From Spirodela intermedia (taxonomy: Eukaryota > Streptophyta > Magnoliopsida > Alismatales > Araceae), in assembly GCA_902729315.2 (NCBI GenBank), contig LR746264.1, positions 10,323,878-10,387,877 on the forward strand: a DNA stretch of 64,000 bases. The letters are read 5' to 3'. The notes beneath the pieces were generated by a model. That model had not been told where the DNA came from, did no database searches, and worked only from the letters and a program-made list of their open reading frames with translations. Below, piece by piece: positions 46,908 through 58,329 of the stretch (position 1 is the first letter of the stretch; every line of letters begins with the position of its first letter). A program made the translations under genes and the position numbers.

Positions 46908-49287
46908 TCACGGCAGAGCCGAAGGAGGGTGAAGCCGCTGGGTGATCCTCCCCAATTCAAGGGCCATTTCTTGGAGGACGACGGGCTTTGCTATGGCTCC
47001 TTGCACGCCGGTGGCCATCCACCACTCCGGGGGATCGTTCTCGCCCTTGGGCACGAGGGCGATGGCGATGAGCCTGCCCTCGGAGCAGAGCTGGCCCAGC
47101 TGGGCGGACATGTCGGACCCCTCCTTGCTGAGAACGGCAGCGTCGATGAGCAGCAGATGAAACCTGCTCCCCCGCAGGTACAGGAGCTCGGAGCACTCGA
47201 ACCAGGAGGAGGCCGTCGTCAGGCGGCAGCCGAGCCGCTCAAAGACCCGCCGCGAGGCGGACCGATTCACGGTGTCGCCGTCCACCAGGAGGATGCTCAT
47301 CCCTTCGAGCATGGCGCGGGTGCTCTCGCTGAGCTCGCCGCCGGGAGGAGCCTTTGGCCGGAGCTTCCCCTCCTGGGATCGCTTCCTCTGCAACTTCACC
47401 ACCAAGGCCATCTCCTTCCCCAGGCTCTGGGACGCTGCTCCGACAGACAGGTTCCCGTTCATGAGCTGCACGCAGAGGTGAAGATGACCGGGCGAATCAA
47501 ATACGCAAATACTTTCGGAGCGGAAAACTTTATTTTTTCTAGGATCGGGAACTCACCCGCGCGAGCTGCTCGCAGACTGTCATGCCGTGTGTGTGGCTGC
47601 TGTGTTCGCCATAGCCAGGAGACTCGGAAGTCGCAGGATCCTCTCTTCCGAGGACAAGGGCTTTCCTGGCCTCAAATCCAAGCTTCACGAGGTCATCGTA
47701 GCGGCCCTGCTTCCACGCCCCCTGCGAGCCCTCTTCCACGTATATACGAAGAGTTACAGGCCCCTGGTCGCCGGAGCCAAGCAGGTGGGCGACCATGAAC
47801 AGAACCGCCTCGAGGATGTGCCTCTCGTCTCCCACCACGCCGACGGGTATCTTCCCGGATACGGTGCAGTGGAATGGGACACCTCGGCAGCAGCAAAGAA
47901 GCTTTGCCATCATCACCGCCTCTTCCAGAGCCGGCCGCAGAGCGAAAGGCCTCAGACTGACCTCCAGCTTGTTCTCCTCGAATGCAGAGACATCGGCGGT
48001 GTCCTGGATGAGGGAGGACAGAACAAGCCCCCCTTTCACCATGGCCAGCTGCTCTGGTTTCAGTTTCTCCAGCTGTAAAGAGGAGAGGACGGCGGCCACA
48101 GCTCGAACAGGCCCCATCATCTCCCCGGTCATCACACTGCGGAAGAGCATCCGAGCGTCGTTGGCCTTGATGGCTTCCTGCTGGGCACGCTTGAGCATCG
48201 TATTCCTCTCCTGCAGCTTCTCCCTCATCGTCAGCGTCTCCTCGAACGCGGCACAGTGAGAGAGGGCCACAGAGACCTGATCAGCAACCACCTCGATGAT
48301 CTCGAGCTCTTGTGCCATCCACGCCCTCTCTTCGTTGGCAGGGAGCGCCAAGACGAGGATTGCATAATCGGGCTCCTCTTCCTTGTGCTCCGACGAGTTC
48401 CCTCTTCGATCTCTGCGCGAATTCGACGCCCTCCGGGTGGCTATCCGGATGGCCACCGCAGGCCCAAAGGGTCCATCCTCCTTGCAGAGAAGCTTGGAGG
48501 AGGGCCCGAGGAAGACGATCCCACTCTCGTCGACTATCTCCGCGACTTCCCGGTCATCCACTGGAACTGAAGCGGCAGCGGCCCCCGCCACCGCCGCCGC
48601 CATGAGTACGGGGCGGCCACGGCGGTGGGGCTTCATCCCGTGCCTCAGGATCATCTTCCTGGGGTTGGAGGGACCCGCTGGCATCCAGACGGCACAGCTT
48701 TGCAGGAGGAGGACCTTGGCGAGTTCGACCATGGTGGTGTCGATGATGGTGCGGCGATCGAGGGAGCGGCGAATTTCTCGGACGATCTCGTGGGCGTGCC
48801 AGCTCGCCTCCTCCTGGCGCTTCATGAGCCCTACCTCTCGATCCATGTCGCGGGTTTTCTTGCGGAGGAGGCCCTCCCGGACGAGGACTCGGAGGATCTG
48901 GGGGATGAGGGGGAGGAGTGTGATGGCAGTGGCGACGGAGACGAGGGCGGTGAGGAACTTGAGGACGGTGAGGACGAGCATGAGGAGGAAGGAGTGGGGA
49001 GCGTAGGTGAAGACGGTGGCCAAGTGGGTGAGGCCGCACAGGACGATGAAGGCGCCGAACTGGACGAAGATCCATCGGAAGGGGAAGATGGCGGCGCAGG
49101 TGACGAAGTAGAAGAGCTCGAGCGGGATAGAGAAGTAGGCCAGGGAGATCAGAAAATCGCTCACCTTCTGGCAGTGCAGCACGTTCTCGACGCTGAACAA
49201 GGTCAGCGGATCCCCGTCGCAGCCCCCGTAGCGCGCGAATGCGTAGCCGGCGGACGCCCCGACCACCACCGCCCCCAGTGGCAACAT
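46908..49287 (-). CDS. ETR2: Ethylene receptor, ETR2/EIN4 (subfamily 2) type
   Basis: Two exons (47557-49287 and 46908-47465), phase 0, 762 residues from the ATG at 49287; codons upstream to 49464 are open but start only with GTG. An N-terminal hydrophobic segment precedes three transmembrane helices (VSDFLISLAYFSIPLELFYF; FGAFIVLCGLTHLATVFTY; VLKFLTALVSVATAITLLPL). Cys84 and His88 match the copper ligands needed for ethylene binding. A GAF domain (about 170-345) and a degenerate kinase region follow. Where active kinases carry the phosphorylated His, FRSVMTGEMMGPVR has none, as expected for subfamily 2. Exon 2 carries a receiver domain with acidic pair VDGD (639, 641), phospho-acceptor Asp685 (LLLID) and Lys737. 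The receptor acts at the ER membrane with CTR1 to repress ethylene responses in air. Unusual: only one Cys (GGCDGD) remains of the N-terminal dimerisation pair. Confidence 0.94.
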
Positions 49288-50887
49288 GGCCTTCGACGAA
49301 AAGCCCGATCCGCCGCCCGCCGACTCTGCCCCCTCATACTTTGGGGACGATAGACCTCGCCTTGGGGGGCCGAAGGGCGGTGGGGAGATAACCAAACAGA
49401 AAAAGATTGGAGAGAGAGACGATGACGAGGCCGAGGAAGACGACTGGTTCTCGGGGCTGTTCACTGAATCGGCCTAGGATCGACCTAGGAAGGACGGCTC
49501 CAGCGAGAGAGAGAGAGAGAAGGTTGTAAAAGTCCTTCGGCCCAAAAACTCATGACAGGCCTCCGCCACCGCCGCCTCTCAACGGCACCGCCTCCGGACC
49601 ATCACCGTCGCAACACACTTTCCGAGGTGCCGCAACAGAAAATAATACTTTATTGAGGGCAATAATTTCTTAAATTATCCTTACTATGCTTGAATTCACA
49701 TTGAATCGGAAATAGACCAAAAAATCATACAATTCAACAACTAAACATTTATAAATTTATTTATTTATTTGAGGGAACTCAGGCTGTCAAGCACCTACGC
49801 TAAAGCACGGCCTCCACCTCAGGTCAAAGATGGTTCAAACATAGGTCAACGATGCCAATTAGCAAGGAATAAAATGTAAAACATGCTTTTAAAAGTACAA
49901 ATTAATTTAATTTAAAGTATTTTTCCATAGCTGGTCTTTGTTGGCAACCCATTTAGTATTCGTTGCTACATTAGACCGGGCTGTCGATATTACGAAATTA
50001 TTTTTTTATAGAATAAAATAAATTAATCTACTTGTCCACATGACAAAATTCATTGCCCTCGAAAACATCCTGGAAATAATATTATATTAAAGAATTCTGA
50101 AAAAATATTATATTGATTTAAACTTGGTTTCCGCACTACTCCTCATCGATCATTTTGATGCTATTATTGTTCAGAGATACTTATTTTTAATGGGAGATAT
50201 TTGGTACTCATGGGTTCGGATAGCTTTTGAAAAAAATATATTTTTATTGGTGGAATTTAGGTGATTAAGAAATCAAAATTCAATGAACTTAAATCGAAAT
50301 AATTTTTTTGGGTTGTCAAATTTATTTCGAGCTATTCCCACGACCATCCAAGGTCAAACTAGCACCAACATTTCCGGTATTAAATTCAGGGAGACGTCAT
50401 AACTAGTTTTAAAATAATATCAATACGATTAAAAAAATGGAATTTATTTTCCCCTTATTAAATTAGAGAAACCATCAGAAAGAATTTTAAAATAAGATTT
50501 TCTATGAACTGGATTCTTATTAAGAAATAGCCTAATCACGGTCCCTCCGGTGGAATCATGCGGGATCATGGGGGCAATTTGACTCGCCCGCCGACGAATG
50601 ACGTACTGCCCTCGGGCTGGCAACCGCGGAGACAGGTGTTCTCTTCGGATGAGGGCCGCCCTTTTCATTACACGTGGCTGCCTTTTGCCATCCCAAGTGG
50701 CGCTATCCTCGCGGCTACCATACTAATTAATATTCATTATTCAGTGGTCCGTTAATCTAAATCGTTGGGACCAAAAAAAACAATATAGATGATCAGATCT
50801 CAGGGACTTGAGCGCGTTCTTGTCCGTATTCCTTTTCGCGGGCCCCACTATTTTTTGTCAGCTTGTGGACTGTACAGGGCCGCCGCG
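49288..50887. other. Spacer between ethylene receptor and glycosyltransferase
   Basis: The first 200 bases are the probable leader and promoter of the ethylene receptor gene, with a short GA run near 49507-49520. AT-rich DNA without recognised features follows to about 50500. The last part is the downstream flank of the glycosyltransferase gene. Confidence 0.5.
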
Positions 50888-52645
50888 CTAGGGAGGCGAT
50901 TTCGTTATCGTCTCCCCCGGTCTGCAGGGGCTGATGCGGACCTCCATGGTAGAGGAGCGTCCCCACCACGGTCGCCGCCGAGTTTCCGTCTCGCAGCAAT
51001 GCCTCCGGGGAGCCTGCGCCGGCGCAGCCAGTCAGATAGATGATGTCGTCGTCAGCTTCAAACATCTCGGACCAAAGCATGCCGGAGATCGGAGGAGACG
51101 GCGGCGGCGGCGCCCACTTACCTTCTTCCAGTCGTTGGGGTCCATTATGGGGGCGTAGACCTCGATGAGCTTGACCTTGGACGCGGCGGCGAACTCCGGG
51201 TGCTCGCAGGCGACGCTCCAGTTCCCCGGCAAGTGCACCGAGTACTCCGACACGGTTCCGCCTCTGTCGATCTTCTGCTTCGTGATCCGGTCGAAGAAGA
51301 ACAAGATGGGGCGGTCGCAGGGTTCGCTGGGAACGGGGCGGGTGTTGAAGGTGAAAGGCCCCTTCTGGGAGCTCCGCCAAGTCTGGAAGGTCCCCAGCGG
51401 CTTCTCCAGCTCACCGGCGGCGAGCACCTTGGGGTACAGCTGCACGGTGTAGCCCCAGGCGACGGAGACGGACCACCCGCGGGTGGGCTCGTAGCAGATG
51501 CTCTGCATGAGGGTGCGAGCCGGATCGAGCCGGGAGGCCCGGACCAGCGAGCCGAGGGCCTCCAGCCGGTCGCGGCCCCGCGGGGATATGGGTTTCACGT
51601 AGTCAAGATGGTGGAGCGAGACCAGCGGCGCCGTCGGGTGTGCAGCCAGCATCCCGTAGGGGTCCCCCCGGAGGTCCACCTGCAAGAGAAGAGAAGAGAG
51701 GAGGAGAGAAGAGAAAAGCGTCGCCGGTGAGATGAAGAAGGGGAACTGGAGAGCGCCGCCGACTCGCTAGAGAGGGGGAGGGACGGTGACCTGGTGGAAG
51801 CCGGGCTCGCGGGTGAGGGGGATGCCGAGCTCGCTCAGGCAGGCGTGGACCCGCTGGTCGCTGCCGTAGAAGTGGTTGTAGCGCTCCAGACAGCTGTCGA
51901 GGACGGGGGCCAGCTCCGCCGCCGCCGGAATGCTGACGGCGAAGCCGCCTCCGCCGAATGCCATCCCGTAGGAGTGGAGCACGTCCTGCTCCACGCTCTC
52001 CGACGAGCCCCCCACGTACCACATCTGCTCGTGGTCGTACTTCCCCAGCACCCCCGCCAGATTCTCCGGGAAGAAGACGGTGTCGTCGTCCCCCATCACC
52101 AACCACCGCACCCCGCGCTGCTCCCCAGAGGCCACCACCTTGAGGTAGGTCTCCGCCACGATGTTCGCGATCCGCGCCGCCGAGGCGCGCGCTCCGAACC
52201 GTGACGCGTCCGCCGAGACGCGGTACGGCGGGCAGGTCTCCGGCCACCCGGCGCCGCCGCTGGGGGGCTCCTCGTCCAGCCACACGTACCCGCGGGTCTC
52301 GCCGGGGCGCCACCAGAGCTCGCTGTAGCCGCGGCGGCTCTGCCAGGTCCTCGCGGAGCCCCCGATGCCGAAGAGAATGTGGGAGACGTCTGTGGGAACC
52401 GGCGGTGCGGAGGGCACGGCGGCGGCCTGCGGGGGTGAGGAGCGGAATGCCCTCCGCGCCTGGTCATTGTCGGCGCCGCAGCCGGGGCACCCACCGCCGT
52501 ACTTCCAGGAGGAGACCGTCGAATAGCAGACGAAACCGGAGGAGATCAGGAGGACGACGCACAGAGAGGACCTAATCCAGAGCCACAGAGAATTACCCAA
52601 CTTCTCCTTGAGGAAGAAGATCCGCGACCTCCACGCCCCCGTCAT
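50888..52645 (-). CDS. DUF604 (fringe-like, GT31-type) glycosyltransferase
   Basis: Three exons (51791-52645, 51122-51679, 50888-51013), all phase 0, 512 residues. The start is the first in-frame ATG (52645); the open frame further upstream has no ATG. It is a type II membrane protein: a short cytosolic N-terminus, a signal anchor at about residues 19-41 (LWIRSSLCVVLLISSGFVCY), then a lumenal catalytic domain. SARTWQSRRGYSELWWRPG, GYVWLDEE, LVMGDDDTVFFPENL (a DxD metal/sugar-nucleotide motif), YVGGSSESVEQDV, YGMAFGGGGFAVS and GSDQRVHACLSELG are the DUF604/fringe signatures. The C-terminal exon begins APRRHCC, the usual family ending motif, and finishes with a short basic tail. It is probably a Golgi glycosyltransferase; donor and acceptor are unknown for plant DUF604 proteins. 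No lesion was seen. Confidence 0.92.
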
Positions 52646-53439
52646 CTCCTCCCTCCCTTCACGGCCCTCTAATGGAGGGATAAGAATTCCGACGGAGTCA
52701 AACCCTAATGCCCAAAAGGAGGAGGAAGAAGAAGAAGAAGACGGCGGCGGCGATGGCCCTCTTCTTTCGGCCGGCCGTCTCCAGGAATCACCCAACCGGC
52801 GGTTCCCCGCGGCTCCGCCCTCCTCTCTCCCCCCGGATATGACTGCGCCGCCGAGAACGCCGCCGCAACCGCAGCGGCATCTTCCCTTTAAATCGGATGC
52901 CTTTTGGTGGTCGGATTCCGTGAAATACCCCTGAACATCTCAGCTCGCGTGGGGGCGACCAGTTCGTGGCCGTCGGATTGGTGACCCCTCGATCTACCTG
53001 ATCCTTCTGGTCTCCGTGATCTCATGGGACAGCGATCAAAGGGTCAGGGGCTCGCTTCGATGATCGGGCCCACCGTGGCTCAGCCCACGTAAGGGAGCGC
53101 CTGTATCCACTTCCCCCTCCTAGTCCAGCAAAGTGCGGTTGAGGGTTCACGCGGGTTCGCCACGTGTTTATATAGTGAAGGCACGTGCGAACCGACGTAC
53201 GTCCAGCAATCACACGCTCTTTCTGCCGCCTGGCGAGATCTCTCGAGGGCCCTCAGATCGACTGTATGATCGTGATGGACGACGACGGGACACTGGGGGC
53301 CCGTTCGCTGGCATACGAGAAAATTTGCGGCCCGAGTTAGAGGAAAATGGGTCGGTTAGGCCTATCTTAGAATTCGAATCTGTCGAGCACCTCATTTTAG
53401 TCGCAGACGTGGAAAACAGGCTGTAGACCAGACCCGGAG

Positions 53440-53440
<1 letters not shown>
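52646..53440. other. Promoter-side flank of the glycosyltransferase gene
   Basis: GC-rich sequence with (GAA)n near 52724-52740 forms the probable leader of the glycosyltransferase mRNA on the minus strand. Beyond 52930 no feature was recognised before the GA repeat at 53441. Confidence 0.5.

Positions 53441-53487
<47 letters not shown>
53441..53487. repeat. (GA)n microsatellite
   Basis: This is a pure GA tract of about 47 bases at the border between GC-rich gene flank and AT-rich transposon DNA. Confidence 0.95.
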
Positions 53488-53488
<1 letters not shown>

Positions 53489-56250
53489 TTCATGGTTGCA
53501 TCCTCTAGCCTAATGTAACTCAAGAAATCTTTGTCAAACTCAATAGGTTTCAACCCATGTGCACTCATTTGGTCTTCTTGCATTAGTTCTAAAAATATAA
53601 CCAGTCAAAACAAGACTCTTGACCTTTGACTTAGTTGGAATATAATCTCTCTTGACCAACTGCTACAAGACACAAAAAAAATAACTTTCCTTGAGGCCTT
53701 CATGCCTCTAATATAATAAACATAGTTAAGTCCATACAATGTTGTGACCTAGTTGTTGGTAAAGGTTTGTTCATCAGATCAATTATGTCATCTCGTGTAT
53801 AAAATATCTTGAATTGACTGCAATTGTTCAAAAACAAACTTATAAATTTCTTGAATCAAACATTCACTTATATTAAAAAATGATAAATTGCATCATTTGC
53901 AATAAACAATCTAATGTTAGTGTCACAATGCATGTATACAACTTTTAATTAATCATAAGTTCTTTTACCGAGTAGTTGAAGCTGTAATATTTATTTGGCA
54001 GCCTCAACTATAGCAATGTACTAAACCTTTGTAGTTGACAATACAATAACATCATTTAATGTCATATTTCTTACAATATTATTTATTTACTAATGTCAAT
54101 GTGACACATAATCTAAGTCATGATAGCTAATAATAATATCAGATGATTTTTTTGAAATAGAAATATGTCAATTTCTATTATTTTTACATTCACTTGGCTT
54201 ATAAAATGTCAATGTATATATATTTTTAAAAATATTAGTTTATATTGTGAATATGGGAAATTTTAATATAATTTTCAACTTTATAGTTTCAATGTCAAAT
54301 GGTCTTAATAACTTTGACTTGTGTTGTGAAAAGTAGACTCACAATTGCCTAAAAAATTCATTAATAAGACATGAGTAGAGATACATTCAAAATCTTTGAA
54401 TCCGCATACTTAAGAGTATTCTTGTCTCTCTAACTAGAAGAATCAAATTTAACTCTACATTATTTGGGAAGACCACATGATTTATAAATCAAACTTGTAA
54501 GACTTTATGCTTATAAGTAATTAATAATTTTTTAATTCCAACATTCACTTCATGCTCATTATATAATATGCCACAAAAACGTATCGTCATCATCTTAAAA
54601 ATATATATTTTTTCATTTTTATCTAAATTTATAACAATTGAAACAGTGTGTTACTTTAAAAATGTCATTAGTACTGGAACAAGAACAGTCATTTATATCA
54701 ACTTTGCAAACATATAACATATTTTTCTTTCCACCTTTGTTTGTCTCATATCCTCTATCTTAAATTCAACTCTTTACCATCAAATTTTCAATACACGCAA
54801 AAGGATTGTGTTTACCTTGGTTGATAGTAAAGTAGATTGAACCTCATATGTTTTTGAAGTATCTTCGTCGTACAAGATGATGATCACCAATTAATGATGG
54901 GACTAATTAATGATGAAAATAATAAATTATATTAATATACTCCAAAATATTTATGTCATCACATTTACAAACTCTATAAATGTTTCTCCATATATGTGTG
55001 TTATTTTTTGAAATATATTTTGACATGTTAAGAGCTTCTAATTTTTTCTACATGCAATAGCAATATTTATCATGGCAATTTTACTTCTACATGTAAGGTA
55101 GGCATAACTTAATTGTAGTAATCACTTTTAAATATAATAAGTCACAATTGTCATCACTCAAAAAGAGTCTTGGAAAGCCAAAATTAAATGAAGATAGCCT
55201 TTATTCTCTTCTACCATAAATCAAAAACAATCTTTTTATTAAATTCTTCAACTTTGAATTTCATCATTAACATATTCGATACGATATGTTGTGGAGATGG
55301 GTATTAATACCTACTATAGAAGTCAAATCACCAAACATATTGCTAGTCAAGTATGTATTACCTAAAGTGTCACAGAAAAATATACAAATACAACAATGTA
55401 TGATACAAATGAAAGAGTAGAGATGATGATGCACAATAATATACATGGTCAAAAATGATCCTCTTGGATCTACAAAGAAATATATATATATATATATATA
55501 TATAGTAGTATAATAACAAATAGAAAGAGAACCTATAAGATAATTTGATTTCTCCCCTCAACACACTGTCAAACTCATCTCCTTCCTATACATAGTGCAC
55601 TCCAAATAAAATTATAAAGTTCCAAATGAAATGCACCTAGCCTAAAAATAGAAATGTAAGTCGCAAACCCTTCTTAATAAGCATTATGAGTGAGAAGAAG
55701 AAGAAAAGGTCTTAATTCCCCATTTGTACGACACACCTTTCCTCACATCCCTCTTGAAATAGAAGAGTAGAGAGAAAAAGAAGAGAGAGAGGGAGAAACA
55801 TATGAGAGATTGTTTGGGACTCATCCTCTCTTAATAGCTGTTTCTTTCAAAAAAAGGAAACATTTGATCGGTTTGACCAACAAAATAACATCAAGTACCC
55901 TTCTTAGTTGCAGTATCATTGGGTGGGTCAAGCTTGAACCTCCCTCAAGATTAGCTTAAGACTTGATGTGTTTTGCTAGGATGAAACTCTGTGCAATCTA
56001 TAAAATGTTGGGAGAGAGAAAGAGAGGAAGGAAGAGCTTAGTATAGGTAAAAAGATTGGGGAAATCTTCTTGGTTGCATCCTCTTGTCCAATTTAACCAA
56101 CAAAAATCTTTGTAAATATGTGATAAACCCAATCGGTCTCAACCTTTGTGTGCTCACATGGTCCTCATGCATGAGTCTAAAGAAGACATGAGTTATCTCT
56201 CTCAAGTCAAAAAGGGGATGTGGACATGTTGGGTGCATAACTACAACATA
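53441..56250 (-). mobile_element. Decayed Ty1/copia retrotransposon
   Basis: On the minus strand near 53990-54050 the RNase H signature LSTTKV-YIAIVEA can be read (family form LSTTEAEYIA), and towards 53750 the copia C-terminus with NKPLPTT-like sequence. Segments at about 53487-53590 and 56060-56180 are similar to each other (GGTTGCATCCTCT, AATCTTTGT, then a CTCA-TGGTC block) and may be remnants of the two LTRs. Frames are full of stops, and the reverse transcriptase, integrase and gag between 54100 and 56000 were not readable. A (GA)n run (53441-53487) and a (TA)n run (55481-55504) lie within or at the edge. Confidence 0.6.
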
Positions 56251-56579
56251 TCATTCTGGATTTCTCCTATATGTAAGCCATCTTTGTGAGGGATAGGATT
56301 TTGGTTTCAGGTATTGGGTATCCTCATTTTACACTCAATAAGAGCTCAAAGAAGCAATAGAGATTTAGTTCTCAAGATATTCATAACTCTAATTGTGTCA
56401 CTGTTGAAAATTTATGTAAGATTTCAAACTAGAGAGAGGCCTTTTGATGCAACATGAGAAAAGTGGAGAGAAATGACCATCTAGATATGTGGAAGTCTAT
56501 ATGATAAGAAGAAAAAGATATGATCAAAGGTTTGGAAGAATTGGAATTCAAGCTTGACATATGATGAACATGACTTAAT

Positions 56580-56622
<43 letters not shown>

Positions 56623-57960
56623 CAATATCTTTCTAGAAAGAGTTAGCAAATATAAGTTTAAAATGATAGTTTATTATGTCTTTGGCTAAATCATTTATTC
56701 TAACTTAAATATTATACATTATTTCATTTTATATGTTTTTCATAGGCACTTCAACTTTTATGAAAAAAAGAAATTTGAAAAATATTATATCATCTAACCA
56801 TAGACCATATGTGAAATTATTTGTAAGGAATAATGAGGTTTTGCACACAAAACATTAGCATTGAGAAGATGACGTGTGGATCATGTCACCATGTGGTTGC
56901 AAGAGAGCCCAAGTGTAGGTCATCTAAGTACATGAGGTGTGCACTAACATGGCACAACACACAAATTACACTTAAACACAAGGCACATGTGTAAGTGAGG
57001 TTTAGCAGAGGCACCAATGAACCTCTAGTTAAAGATGCATACATCACTAGAGGTGTGGCACTTGACTGTAATACTCATGTAGGCAAAGTAAGGTTTAATT
57101 AAAGCATCCCATAAACATCTGAAGTCATTGACACAAGACAACATGACATGGCAAGATGTAGGGCAATGCATTTACATAGTGCGGCATGAATGGCACATGC
57201 ACATGGGCATGTGACATCAAGCAGTATGATGTGGCATGATGTGTAAAGAATGGTAACAGATAAGTAGAGGTGTGCGACATGGGTACACAATGAATGATGG
57301 TGGAAGAGCAATTAGGTTGATGAGACTAGTTCACCATCCTTGCAATTAGGTTCACATGGAGAGCAATGAGCTTCATTTGTGAGGCCTAACTTCAGAACTT
57401 AAGTCATGTAATTTTACTATCAAGAGAATGGTTGTTGAGCTGTGGTATCAAAGACATGGTTTCACAACCTATCGTCATAATCCATGCTATTAGGTTATCA
57501 CATCAAATAATAGGGTGGGGTAATATGATGCATAATAGGAAGTATCCACAAGGACCCATATAGTTAAGAAGGGATTGTAGTCTTATAGAGCACGATAGAA
57601 GATTATTTAGTGTTGTAGAAGAGGACCAAAGGTTTCATGAGTGGAACTAACAAGTTAAATTAGGGTTTTTTAACCATCTTGTGACGCCATCACTTTGGTA
57701 TATGAAAAAAGATGTAAAGATACAAATATATTTAATCAAAAACTAATAACTCAGGGTTTAAAATAATATTTAAATCTTAATTACTCTTTAATTATAATTT
57801 AACTTAATTTTACCATAGTAAAAGAGGAGATAAATTTAATAGTGGGTGTTAAATTTTGGGTGGAAAATCTGGCACTGCTCCGATCTCTTACCAGGTGAGG
57901 CCAAACCTTACCTACATTGAGCCAGACCGAAGAAAGAGTTCCAAAGCTTCGGAAATGTAG
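56251..57960. other. AT-rich gene-free stretch
   Basis: A (CT)n run lies at about 56580-56618. TGGTATCAAAGACATGG near 57441 resembles an LTR-element primer-binding site on the plus strand, but no LTR was found beside it. No gene was recognised. The sequence turns GC-rich after about 57850. Confidence 0.45.
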
Positions 57961-57964
57961 ATCG

Positions 57965-58144
57965 GCCGACGGGGGGTGCCTAGCGAATCTTACACGTGGC
58001 CGATGCAATCTGGTCGGGCCCATTTATTGATCTGAAGTAGTCAAGCCAGGTGCGCGCCGTACGAAACCATTTTTCCTCTGGTTGGCCGAGCCCGGGGGGC
58101 CGCGTGTCAAAAAAAGATGGGGGAGATTCCCTCCCTTACGTGGC
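57965..58144 (+). promoter_or_regulatory. DRE and ABRE motifs upstream of the PP2C gene
   Basis: GCCGAC (DRE/CRT core) lies at 57965-57970, CACGTGGC (G-box plus ABRE) at 57993-58000, and a second ACGTGGC at 58138-58144. CCGCGTGTC, similar to coupling element CE3, lies near 58100. This set is typical of ABA- and drought-induced promoters. The role is inferred from motifs and the downstream gene. Confidence 0.55.
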
Positions 58145-58253
58145 GAGAGATGAGAGTAGGCGGCAATCGGATCGGGCGACAGGCGGCCCCTACGGCCGCC
58201 GCAGACGCCGCCGATGAGGGACTCCCATCGATTGTAGAAAGGTAATATGTGTC

Positions 58254-58265
58254 TATATATATATT
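58254..58265 (+). promoter_or_regulatory. TATA box of the PP2C gene
   Basis: TATATATATATT lies 65-76 bases before the ATG at 58330, giving a predicted leader of about 45 bases. The out-of-frame ATG at 58247 lies upstream of this box and so is probably not in the mRNA. Confidence 0.55.
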
Positions 58266-58329
58266 CCCCGGGGGAATTGAGAGAGATTACAGAGAGAGAA
58301 GGCGGAAGAGAGCCTTCAGTCGAGCGTGG

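Noticed and set aside
49288-49464. N-terminal extension of the ethylene receptor frame up to 49464
   Set aside because: It starts with GTG, has no ATG and follows an in-frame TAG. The ATG at 49287 gives the usual family length.
57438-57454. TGGTATCAAAGACATGG resembling a retrotransposon primer-binding site
   Set aside because: No adjoining LTR or polyprotein was found. A 10-base match can arise by chance in this much AT-rich DNA.
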